Source: Hyaloraphidium curvatum (Eukaryota; Monoblepharomycota; Hyaloraphidiomycetes; Hyaloraphidiales; Hyaloraphidiaceae). From it: 64,000 nt of DNA. The translations under genes and the position numbers were made by a program. Below the pieces are notes generated by a model. The model was not told the origin of the DNA. It did no database searches and saw nothing but the letters and a program-made list of their open reading frames with translations. Numbering within the stretch: the first letter of the stretch is position 1; every line of letters begins with the position of its first letter. This document shows, in pieces, positions 10,706 to 20,068 of the stretch. Location of the stretch: contig JAIVFI010000002.1 of NCBI GenBank assembly GCA_025558095.1, positions 62,001 to 126,000 of the forward strand, given 5' to 3'.

Positions 10706-11344
10706 CGAGGCTCTCCATTCATTCGTTGGCCAGCTTTCTTTTGGCGGCATCGACGGCTTCCGTCCTGGACGTGTCTTGTCCTGGCTCGGCCTCGCCTGAG
10801 CGTGAGCTCGGAATGAGCGCTGCGTTGAGCCGATCCACGACCGAGCCCCATGGCCCGACATGCTCCTGCCCTCCGCTCCGAAATCCGCCACAGGTGGCCG
10901 CGGGAGCGAGGTGATGGGACGTCGTGCTGTCCGCAGCCGCTCTGGATGGCAGCGGGCGCGGCACCAGGAGCCCGTGGGGCAGTCTTGCCCGTGCGCAGCC
11001 CGCGATGCCAGCTGCCTGCGCGCCCGTAATTTCCCCTATGCCCGGAGAACGGTGGCGGCCCGCCCCCAATAAATCCGGATCGACCTCGTCTGCCGTGTCC
11101 TCATACTTACCTTGCCTCGTCGTGCCGGTGATCATGAAGGCTGGACGGCGGTGCGGGAGGTCCGGCATTGCACAACCGTCGGAAAGCCCGTGCTGGACTG
11201 GGCTTCGGCTCAGAGCCGGGGCGCATTTTTTACCCCCGGGTAGGCGGGGTTCGCCTCGTCCACCTGGCATCAATGAAGCAAAGACGGAAACGAATGAAGG
11301 GGTTCCTTCGGGCCGCGTCGGGGCCGCCGCCGCCGGATGGCGAA
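10610..11344. repeat. 735-bp direct repeat, copy 2
   Basis: Second copy of the unit at 5358-6092. Here it includes the true 3' end of the HtrA gene and about 640 bases of flank. The near-perfect match at noncoding and coding positions alike implies a very recent duplication or ongoing gene conversion. The 906-bp interval from 10706 to the next gene at 11612 is mostly this repeat; beyond 11344 I see nothing else in it. Confidence 0.93.
10719..11273 (-). CDS. Possible small convergent gene inside the repeat
   Basis: A minus-strand frame ends at 10719, 14 bases past the HtrA stop, with a helical, charged C-terminus (DRLNAALIPSS... DAAKRKLANE). A strong donor GTAAGT lies at about 11110-11105 (exon MITGTTRQ|) and acceptor-like CGCAG sites follow, so a spliced form is plausible. 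The same frame exists in repeat copy 1 (ending at 5467), where upstream sequence differs. No family is recognised. It may only be an open frame in GC-rich flank; the complete first exon is not identified. Confidence 0.25.
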   Translation of the reverse strand: MMPGGRGEPRLPGGKKCAPALSRSPVQHGLSDGCAMPDLPHRRPAFMITGTTRQGKYEDTADEVDPDLLGAGRHRSPGIGEITGAQAAGIAGCARARLPHGLLVPRPLPSRAAADSTTSHHLAPAATCGGFRSGGQEHVGPWGSVVDRLNAALIPSSRSGEAEPGQDTSRTEAVDAAKRKLANE

Positions 11345-11611
11345 CGAAGTCGCTTTGAAACGATCAAGACCACGGAAAGAAATGAGACGTCATATCCATG
11401 CTCGGTGTGCTGGCAGCGGAGCCGCACGCGCGGCTGGTCATTTGGGGCCCGAATGTCGACCGGTTGGTCCGCTCCGCGAAGCAACGTTGAGCTTGCACAA
11501 GCGAACTCTGGAGCGAGGTTCCTGACGCATGAACCGATAGCGAGAAGGTCGCGACGTGGAGCGGACGATGCAGCACCCGGCAGTCCCTTGAAGTGAAGCC
11601 GGTGTAAACGG

Positions 11612-12764
11612 ATGTCTCTCTCCCCGACTCCGTTGCCGCCTTTCGCGGCCCATTTGTTGTCTCTCGGCGCCGATCCCGTTGGCTTTGACATCGATGCGTC
11701 GGCAGCACACCGGCTGGACGCCTCGCGGCCCTTGTGCCCGGCCCTGATCCACCCGGATCGCGTCTCCCGCTTCATTTCCCGTGCCGGGCCCGAGGAACAA
11801 AATAGCGCAATCCTATGTAATAAAGGGCTCATGGGTGGTGGCGGAGGTGCCACCCTACACGGCGGGATGGGGATGGTACTGTCGGCAGCGTCGGCGGAGA
11901 GTACCGCATCGAGGTCGTTGGGACAGGCCGTTTCGCTGCGATCCATTACCGTGGACTACAAGGGCCCTGTTCCGCTTCCGGCTTGGTTGATTGGCGAGGG
12001 ACGGACGATCTCGAGCGGGGAGCACGAGGTCGTGGGGGAAGGGCTGCTTCGCCTGCCGGACAAGGACGTCGCGCTCGTTCGCAGCACGGCAACTTGGGTG
12101 CCGGCGCGGGACATTCCATCTTCCAGCTTTGTTCACGGATACGCTCCGGAACTCCCCACAGGACTCGAACGTCTGATTCAATCTGCGGGGCCTGCGAATC
12201 ATGATTATTCCTCCTCCGAGCTGGTTGTGATCTCGAACCTTACTCCACCGACGGCTTCCCACCGTTTTGATCACCCCGCCCGAATCCACTTCATTTGGAA
12301 GACGCTTTACGCGCCGGGCCAGCTCGAGCGGTCTTTCGAAACATTGAGCCAGGACGGTCATGGCGAAAGCTGGTACGAATTTCGGAACGCGGATGGGTGC
12401 CTTTCGCGGAACACGGCAGCTGTGGACACTGGAATTCTCTTTTCCATTGTCGAGTGAGTCCTCCTTGAGCGACATGTGCTGCTCGGACAGAGTTGGCTAA
12501 CGTTAATTCCGCTCTCACAGCTTTTCAATGTCGAACTTTGCCAGGGTCGTCGGTCAAGGCTTGACCGTCACGGCGACCCTGACTTTCGAGCCCGCTCCTG
12601 CCGCAGCCCAGTTTGTCTCCGGCTGGATCCAGGTCGTGCACAAGTGCGCCAAGGCGGATGGGCGGAAGCTGTTCCTGGAGAGCACTGCGCGCGACGGACA
12701 AGGCAATCTAATTGCGACTGGCAAAGGCCTGTGGATAAGGATCGGGCCGTTGCCTAAGCTATAG
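11612..12764 (+). CDS. Double-hotdog thioesterase-like protein (THEM4-like)
   Basis: Exons 11612-12453 and 12521-12764, with a 67-base intron (12454-12520), encode 361 residues. Two hotdog-like halves are visible. The first has LHGGMGMVLSAA followed by VSLRSITVDYKGPVPLP, the usual helix-strand core. The second ends GRKLFLESTARDGQGNLIATGKGLWIRIG, a typical last hairpin of acyl-CoA thioesterases. Such enzymes hydrolyse acyl-CoA to fatty acid and CoA. In the first half the family's HGG motif is kept; in the second it is absent, so activity may reside in one half. The C-terminus PLPKL could act as a weak PTS1 (PKL), which would match the two upstream peroxisome-type proteases. It starts 267 bases after the repeat. 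Confidence 0.65.
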
Positions 12765-13017
12765 AGCTGTCCTCGCGCCCTTCCCTGTTTCTCCTGCCTC
12801 GTCCGGATGGCAAACGCCAAGACGGCCATCCTTGGGACTGATATCAAGGGAGACTGATTCCAGGTTCCCGCTCTGCTACACCGTGCTATGCTGTGCCAGC
12901 GCAAGGACCTCTGCGCCCTGAGCCGACCGTATTGTTGCGGGGGCTGTGCTCGATCCGCACAAATCTTCGGTCTCCCACGGCAGCGCGTCCTCCTCAGCTC
13001 GGCATCGGCACGCCGCC

Positions 13018-15950
13018 ATGCGTGCCGCTCTGCTGCTGCTCGCGCTCGGCGAACTGCTCGTGCCGGCCCTTTCCGCTCCCGCGCGGCGCTCGGAGCCTCG
13101 CTACCGTCCCTCGCCTCGCTTCGAACCCGTCCGGTCCTACGGCTTCAATCGGCAGGCCGAGGTGGGCATTCTCACGCTCTTCTCTAGTGAAGGCGACATT
13201 CGAACCGAATGCGGCAGTTCCACCGGCTGCACGTCGACCTCCTGTCGCCCACGCCCGAGTTCGACATAGCTGCCCTCAGAAAGAGGCAGGACGAGGGAGC
13301 CGGCCACGATGAGCCTTCGTCCGGTACGTTCACCCGCTTCACGTACGAGTTACGGTGCCGGCTAACGCGTTTCTCCAATCCGTGCAGCCAACAGCACCGA
13401 GCTTCTGGCTGCCGAACAGGCCGTGTACGACTACTTTGTTCGCGTGTATGCCTATCTGGATCCCGAGGTCGACGCATACGTCTACGACGCGCACATCGAC
13501 GCCAAGGGCCTTTCCTTCGTCTAGTGGGTGAAAAATGCAGGCGCGATCGGGCCGAAGTGGCTAACGCGACCGTACTTCCAGCATCGTCCAGCTAGTCAAC
13601 GGCATCGTGATCACCAACCGCGAAGCCTCCGCCACCGTCTACAACGGCACGGTGATCTCGTCGGCCGGCAACCTCCTCACGCAGGCCCAGACCGAGGCCG
13701 CGAAGCGTCTGTCCACGGCGCCGCGCAACTCCCCGGCCGATGCTGCAAAGGCCGTGATGGCGCAGCAGTACGCCGAAGCCAACGAGACCTTCCCTTCCAA
13801 CGTCGGCCTGCAGGTCGATTCGGAGTTTGACGCGGGGGACAACGCGACATATTACTACGTCACGGGCGTGGGCGAGCTGGGGTACACCGAGCCCATTTGG
13901 GCGGAGCTGGAGTTTTGGTACGTGACTTGCGCTCTGCTCGCTGCATGAGCTGAGGCTGCTTGGCGTTTCCAGGGCATTTGAGAACGGGACGTTGGACTTG
14001 AGCTGGTACCTGGACGTCGAAGACGATTACGGAACGTGCGGATTTGGACGTCGACGCCCGCCTGCCCGCGAAACTCATCTTGCCGCCTCCCCCAGCTGGA
14101 CGGGCTACGTCGTCTCGGCCTCGACCACCAACGCGACCACGCCGAGGATCCACGCCGTCGTCAGCTACGAGACCAACGCGGCCTCTAGCGTCTATCTGTC
14201 ATTCCCGCCGAACGGCACGTTCGATCCCCTGACCGTCCCGCCGGCGCGCTACACCGAAGGTGCCGTGGCGAACGCCGTCGCAAGTCCGCAGGGGTGGACC
14301 GGCGACGCCGTACCCGTCACCAGCGGGAACAACGTCAGGGTCATGTGGACGCCCGAGGGGCTCCTGGTGGGTTCTCGGTCGCTTCGAAGGGGCTCATCTC
14401 CGCAGACCTGACGCGCGAGCCTGCGAGTGCAGGAGCCTGCTGTCGACAACGTGGCCTCCGACTTTGTCGTTCCCTACAGCGTACAGAGTCCAGTGTCTCC
14501 AGAATCTGTCAATTCGTCGCTCAGCATGCTCTTCTTCTACACGAACTGTGGGACTCGCCTTCGGACAGGGCGCTGAGCGTCATCCTCACCTGCATGCCGC
14601 AGACATCCACGACATGACCTACATCTACGGATTCGACGAGGCCTCGGGCAACTTCCAGGAGAGCAACTTTGGCCGCACAGCATTTGGAGAGAAGGATCGC
14701 ATAAATGCCCTCGCCCAGGTGCGACCCGGCCCGGATGCCTGCCGCCCGCGTTGATCTGACCCATTCCGCAGTTCGGCTCCCTGGCATGCCCCCTCCGGTT
14801 CAAGGAGCGAGGCGGCTGCATGAACAACGCCAACTTCGCCACTCCGCCCGACGGCAAGAAGCCTGTAATGCGGTATTACTTATTTGACGTCAGCGGCACG
14901 GTGCGCGACTCGACCATCGACAGGGAGGTCATCGCCCATGAGATCATGCACGGGATCAGCAACCGGCTCACCGGGGGCAGGCGGGACGGGGCCTGCCTCG
15001 AGACCCAGGTCAGCGGCGGGATGGGCGAGGGATGGGGGGACGTGCTGGGGCTGCTCACGGGGTTTACCGCGGCCAGCACGCCGGCGGACGACAGGCTGAT
15101 GGGGGCGTTCCTGCTCGGGGGGAGGAGCATTCGGAGCTATCCGTACTCGACGAGCGGGGCGAAGAACCCGCTGCACTACGGGTCGCTCAACAACCCAGAG
15201 ATTGCGGACAAGGTGCACGCGATCGGGACCGTGTGGGCGTCGATGCTCTTTGAGGTGTACTGTGGGTGTCGTGACCTGTCCCGTGCGTATCCATCTTTTC
15301 TCACGATCCGCCGCCGGCAGGGCAAATGATGGGGCAGACCAACTCCTTCGGCGACCTCATGGATCCCAAGGCGACGGGCTCCAACAACGCCTTCATGCTG
15401 TACCTCATCACAGGCCTGAAGCTGCAGCCGTGCAACCCGACCTTTGTGCAAGCCCGCGACGGTGCGCCATTTGTCGTGGGGCGCATGCACACTCGCCAGC
15501 ATCTGACCGGGCTCTGCAGCCTTCCTCCTCGCAGACGCAACAGTCGGCAACAAGCTCTACCTGTGTTCCATCTGGCGCGGCTTCGCCAAGCGCGGCCTGG
15601 GCGTCAACGCCACCGGCACGGAGGAGCCCAACTGGCTGCACATCCCTTCGTGGGACGTGCCCGCCGGATGCACCGGGGTCGCGGAGGCCGACAAGGTCGG
15701 CGCGGCCACTTTCGTACGGCCCGGAGGGGCAGGGGTCGCCAAGCCGACGGACAATTCGGTGCCGAACATCTGCGGGAGCGCGGACTGCGGGAATCTGGGG
15801 AGCAGGACGACGGCGACCGTGACGAGGCCGACGACGGTGGCGACGGGGACGGGGGCGGCGACGAGCAGCAGGCCGTCCGCGGGGGAGAAGACGATTGCGA
15901 GGCCGTGGCTTGCCCTGGCGGCTGCGGCTTTCTCTCTGGCCGTGCTTTGA
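13018..15950 (+). CDS. Secreted fungalysin, M36 metalloprotease, GPI-like tail
   Basis: Eleven exons: 13018-13161, 13218-13323, 13388-13523, 13582-13917, 13973-14035, 14096-14366, 14433-14547, 14603-14718, 14772-15261, 15321-15461 and 15520-15950. All ten introns are 53-66 bases, and together they give 782 residues. A signal peptide (MRAALLLLALGELLVPALSA) is followed by the FTP propeptide (IVQLVNGIVITNREASATVY). The peptidase domain contains IHDMTYIYGFDE, the zinc site HEIMHG within REVIAHEIMHGISNRL, and the third ligand in GGMGEGWGD. The family's LKLQPCNPTF motif follows. The end is Ser/Thr-rich and then hydrophobic (LALAAAAFSLAVL), which suggests GPI attachment; this is unusual, since most fungalysins are soluble. 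Family members degrade extracellular proteins such as collagen and keratin. Every splice junction is supported by frame and by conserved motif continuity. Confidence 0.93.
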
Positions 15951-16246
15951 GTAGGTTGGGCTGGGTTTGGAAACTGTGGCGGGCCTTTACGCAGATAGCT
16001 GGAGAATCGTGTGAAGGCCGAGCCGCGAGCCGGTAGAGTGGGGCGTGGAGGCGTGGTGACCGATCCGTTGTAGTTCTAGCTCCGCAGCGAGTAAATATCT
16101 TATGAATATGTGCCCGACGGCCTTGTTTCCTTACTCCTTCGCGCTCCAGATCGAGCCGATTTGTCTTTGGAGTCGGAACCGTCCGTCCCCGAGCACCGCA
16201 TAAACAACGGTAAACACGGACTCGGACCACTCATTCGCGCGGCACG

Positions 16247-17179
16247 ATGGCCTCTGCGACGCCGGCGGCCTCGCGGCGCGTGCAGCGGATCATCGCGCTC
16301 CCCGTCCTCTCGCTCCCTCCGAACCCCGAGGCCGCCCTGCTGCCCTATCCGCCGCGCCGCGTTGCGCTGCACGCGGCGTTCCTCCGCCCGCGGACGCCGC
16401 TCGAGCGCACCGCGATCCTCGCGGGCTTCGCGTCGCGGAGGTTGCGGTACCGCCTGTGGGATGCCGTGTGGGAGCCGTTCGAGGCGGTGGTTGGCGGGGC
16501 GGTGGCGAGGGGCGCCGCGGACCCCGTCACCGCGTGGACCTGGCGGATCGTGAACAGGGCGACAACGCGCAAGGGGGGTGCCGCCGAGTGGACGCTGAGG
16601 GGCATTGCCGACGGCACGGAGGAAATTGCCGTGCTTTACCCGACGTTGGAGGGCGAGGGCGTGGCGGCGAGCGTGCCGCCTCTTTCGGAACAAATCCCCT
16701 CGACGCTGCTCTCGCAGCACATGCTCCCTCTGCTCTCCCCCGCGCTGGCGAACCGGATCCGGACGCGGATGGCGCTAGCCGTGCTGCTGGCCCCGGCCTC
16801 GGTTCTGTTGGCCAAAGTGCTCCTGCCCGCCGCGCAGGCGCTGCTGGCCTACAACCTGTTCACGGCCGCGCAGTGCTGGCGGGCGCTGTCGGGCCGCGCC
16901 AAGCTGGAGGCGCTGTGGCGGGCGGGGAGGGTGCGCGTCGAGGGGTCGCCAGAGGCGGGTGAGGCCATCCGGCTCGGGCTGCTGGACCGGTGGGCGGTGG
17001 AGAAGGACGCCGGTGCGGAGCAGCCCACGTTCTCGTGGGGGGACCTGGACAAGGAGACGGTGGCGGACCTGGAAAAGAGCATGAAGCTCTACGAGCTCGG
17101 GCGGTCCTACGAGCGGTACCGCAGGGAGCTCCTGGTGCGGCCGGAGAGCCAACCAGCATCGACATCGAGCGGAGAATAG
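16247..17179 (+). CDS. Mitochondrial K+-H+ exchange-related protein (Mit_KHE1-like)
   Basis: A single exon of 310 residues. It begins VQRIIALPVLSLP and has repeated basic helices (RLRYRLWDAVWEPFE), then two adjacent hydrophobic segments (about 175-205: RMALAVLLAPASVLLAKVLLPAAQALLAYNLF), and a soluble charged tail (about 250-300). This layout fits the fungal family represented by yeast YDL183C, inner-membrane proteins needed for mitochondrial K+/H+ exchange. The assignment rests on the N-terminal motif and topology, not on catalytic residues, so I hold it moderately. No intron is needed. The start is the first ATG after several upstream stops. Confidence 0.55.
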   Translation: MASATPAASRRVQRIIALPVLSLPPNPEAALLPYPPRRVALHAAFLRPRTPLERTAILAGFASRRLRYRLWDAVWEPFEAVVGGAVARGAADPVTAWTWRIVNRATTRKGGAAEWTLRGIADGTEEIAVLYPTLEGEGVAASVPPLSEQIPSTLLSQHMLPLLSPALANRIRTRMALAVLLAPASVLLAKVLLPAAQALLAYNLFTAAQCWRALSGRAKLEALWRAGRVRVEGSPEAGEAIRLGLLDRWAVEKDAGAEQPTFSWGDLDKETVADLEKSMKLYELGRSYERYRRELLVRPESQPASTSSGE

Positions 17180-17405
17180 AGTCCTCGCCGTTTTGCTCTG
17201 CCGCTTGATTTTGCCGCTCTTCCGTTCCGCGAACGAAGACGTACGTGAACGTCAGCAGGGCTCCCCGCCGCACGACCACGCCCGCTTCCAACCCCCTTCT
17301 ATTTGGACCGGGCGCGTCCCCTCTCCGCCCCTCCCGGTCTCGGCGGGCCGCTACTCCTGAACCTCTAAGGCCTTTCTAGGCCGGTCGTGGCGGCATTCCG
17401 GCGGA

Positions 17406-18702
17406 ATGCTGATCCACTTCACCGTGTTTTCGCGTTTGCCCGACGGGCTGCCCTTGGTTGCAACTATGGACACGTCCGAGGATGCCGACGTCGAACGGCT
17501 CAAGAAGGCCGTCAAGAACGTTCCCCGGCGCGCTGCGGCGGGTGGCGACGGGCGGCTGCCTCCGTGGGCGTCGGTTTCGGCGGGCGATTTCGCCGTGCAC
17601 TACGCGTCGCTGCCGGGCGAGGGCGCGCACCCGGCCGCGCTGTTCCTCGCCGTGTGCGACCGCAGCTATCCGCGGCTGCTGGCGTTCTCGTACCTGCAGG
17701 AGCTGGCAAAGGCGTTCCGCAGCGAGGTCGGCGGCGAGGAGGTCGCGGCCGCGGTGCGCCCGTACGCCTTCATCCGCTTCGGTGGGCCCGCAATCACAGT
17801 TAGCCGTGCTTGCTCCCTCTAACGCTTTTCCTGCCGTGCCAGAGTCCGCAATCCAGGCCACGCGGCGGCGCTACCTCAACACCCGCTCCCTGCGCACCGC
17901 CGACAACCTCGCCGAGCTCTCGACCGCGCTGCAGGGCGTCCCCGTGCTGCGGGCCGAGGACGCGCTGCCGGAGATGGGCCCCTCGAAATCGGCCGCGTCG
18001 AGGCCGCGGCTGAACGTGTCGCTCGGGTTCTCGTCGGTACTGCCGGGGCAAGCGTCGGTGGGGGAGCGGCAGCCGGCGCTGCTGCCCGGCCGCGCGTGGA
18101 CCTATTTTATGCTGGCCCTGGGGACCGTGGTCGGGCTGGTGGACTGGTGGTACGCGTCTTTGTGCCTGGATTACGCGCTTTCAGGCAACGCCCTGCGCGA
18201 TCTGCCCGTGGGTCGTTCCTCTCTGGTGCACTGTTCGCTTCTTGACCCCCCTACCCTCTTGCAGGACATCCCCGAGCCGCACCTCCCCCGGCTCCTGATG
18301 CCCACCTCCCTCCTCGTCCTCCTCCTCTGGACAACGCCCATCTTCTACGCCGTGGACCGCCTCCGCCCCCTCCCTTGGTTCCTCGCCCCCTCCCCCTGGG
18401 CCATCCTCGCCTACGCGCTCGCCTCGCTCGCCCAATCCTGGGCGCTGACGGACATGCCGCACCCCTCTTCGCCCGCGGACCCGGCGCGCGGGCTGCCGAG
18501 GGGGATGCTGGGGCTCAAGGTGGCCGTGGCCGCGCTGCTGCTGGCCACGGTCGCGTTCGGGCGGCAGCCCGGGGAGCCCAAGACACCCGTGCTGCCGAGG
18601 GGCATGCCGACGCCGACGAGGCAGGTGAGCGGGCACGCGCACGGGAAGAAGGGGTGGTTTGGAGGGCTGCTGGGCGGCGGCGGCGGGGGCAAGGGGGACT
18701 GA
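17406..18702 (+). CDS. Vesicle-trafficking longin protein, SEC22A/C type
   Basis: Exons 17406-17781, 17843-18207 and 18265-18702 (introns of 61 and 57 bases) encode 392 residues. The N-terminal longin domain (1-125) matches Sec22: HFTVFSRLPDGLPLVATM, LLAFSYLQELAKAF and RPYAFIRF, followed by the RRRYLNTRSLRTADNLAEL segment. Instead of a SNARE helix and single anchor, the C-terminal half has several hydrophobic spans (TYFMLALGTVVGLVDWWY, LMPTSLLVLLLWTTPIFY, PWAILAYALASLAQ and LGLKVAVAALLLATVAF). That is the arrangement of animal SEC22A/SEC22C, which act in ER-Golgi traffic but are not classical SNAREs. The tail is Gly/His/Lys-rich. The second intron is a multiple of three and inferred from a good donor and acceptor pair. 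Such proteins are absent from most Dikarya. Confidence 0.75.
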
Positions 18703-18772
18703 TGTGGCCGGAATGAAAGGGCGGCAAACGATACCCATTCACGAATCTTGCGTTCCCCTTTCCCACCCACGA

Positions 18773-19792
18773 TCACACCTTGGGCCTCCCGTACATCCTC
18801 CTCGTCCGCTCCAGCACCTCCTCAGGTATCGCCCTCACCAGCGCGCTCTGCCTCCCAGTCGCAACCAGCTTCCCGTCGGCGTCCCAGAGGGCCACCTCGT
18901 ACTCGACCAGCTCCCCCCTGCGGAGCACCAGCATCGGCCGCGCGCGGAGAGCGGTCCCCGTGGGCGGCGCGAAGAAGCGCACGGCGAGGGAGAGCGACGA
19001 GTGCGGGGAGAACGTCTTCGGGGGGCGGGGTACGGAACCGCCGGGCATGAAGCGGATGCCGTAGTTCTGCGGCGCGAGTCAGAGCAGGGCATCGGCGGCA
19101 ACGGTGCGGCTTACCAGGGCGCCGATCAGGTCGGCGAAGCACACCACGGAGGGCACGTCGAGGGGCCGGTCGTCCGCCATCGAGATCCACGTGTCCGCGT
19201 CCTCGCCCAGCAGCAGGCGCTCGCGGCTTCCCACCGGCGACGCCCGCGCCTCGCTGATCTTACTCTTGGTGGCCTCGAAATCCGCGCGGGACGTGCGCAG
19301 CTTCATCTGGTTGATGAAGGGCGGCGGCGGGACGAACCACCCCGCGGCGCCGGACAGCGCCCACGCGTCCACCGCATCCCCCGGCTCGGGGGGCCGCGCC
19401 GCGCCCCGCGCATAATGCGGCAGCGTCTCCGCCTCCCCCGCGGCGGCCAGCGTGCCGAACGTCCCCAAACACGCGCCGAACTCGTCGCCGCCCGCCTCCC
19501 TCAAAACGCACGACGCCGTGCCGAACGATTTGCCCCTGCGGTGCGCGCGCACCTCGATCTCGACCTCCGCGTCGGCCTTTGGAGCGCCGAACAGCTCGAC
19601 GGTCACGCTAACGGCGTGCGGGTAGCTTTCCAAAGAGAGCTGCATCGCCTTGGCCGCGAGCGCCGCCGAGTAGCCCCCGAACGGGACGCCGCCGCCGCCG
19701 CTCCAGGACGGGTCGAGGCGGAGGGTGTAGAGGTCCGGGCGGGGGGAGCGGAGCGCGATGGAGGCGTCGAACGCGTGGGATTGGGGCGACAT
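18773..19792 (-). CDS. Thioesterase-like hotdog protein (acyl-CoA thioesterase family)
   Basis: Exons 19792-19115 and 19066-18773 with a 48-base intron (19114-19067) encode 323 residues. The N-terminal hotdog has DPSWSGGGGVPFGGYSAALA and AVSVTVELFGAPKADAEVEIEV; the C-terminal hotdog resumes with NYGIRFMPGGS after splicing and ends VLRRGELVEYEVALWDADG KLVATGRQSALVR. This is the double-hotdog arrangement of TesB-like acyl-CoA thioesterases (thioesterase-like superfamily), often used in lipid or ketide metabolism. Without splicing the frame stops 12 codons into the intron. It is convergent with the SEC22-like gene, 70 bases apart. Confidence 0.75.
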
Positions 19793-20068
19793 GTTTGGAC
19801 GGGCGGGCCGATCGGAAGCCGATCCCGCGGAAAGTGGGGAGGGAGCCTCCGAATCTTGCAGCCGGTTGTCCTAGCGAAAGAGTCCAACTGCGGTACAATC
19901 ATGGCAATCTCTATCGTCGGTCGTCGAAAACGGTCATGTACCCCGCCCCCGCCTCTTCCGAGGCCCCATAATGGAGCGCCACCGTATCCCCTTCGTCGAG
20001 GCACAAACAGCAAGTAATGGCAGCAAATCAGAATAATCTATGATCGGTATCGCAGCAGATCTACAGCT

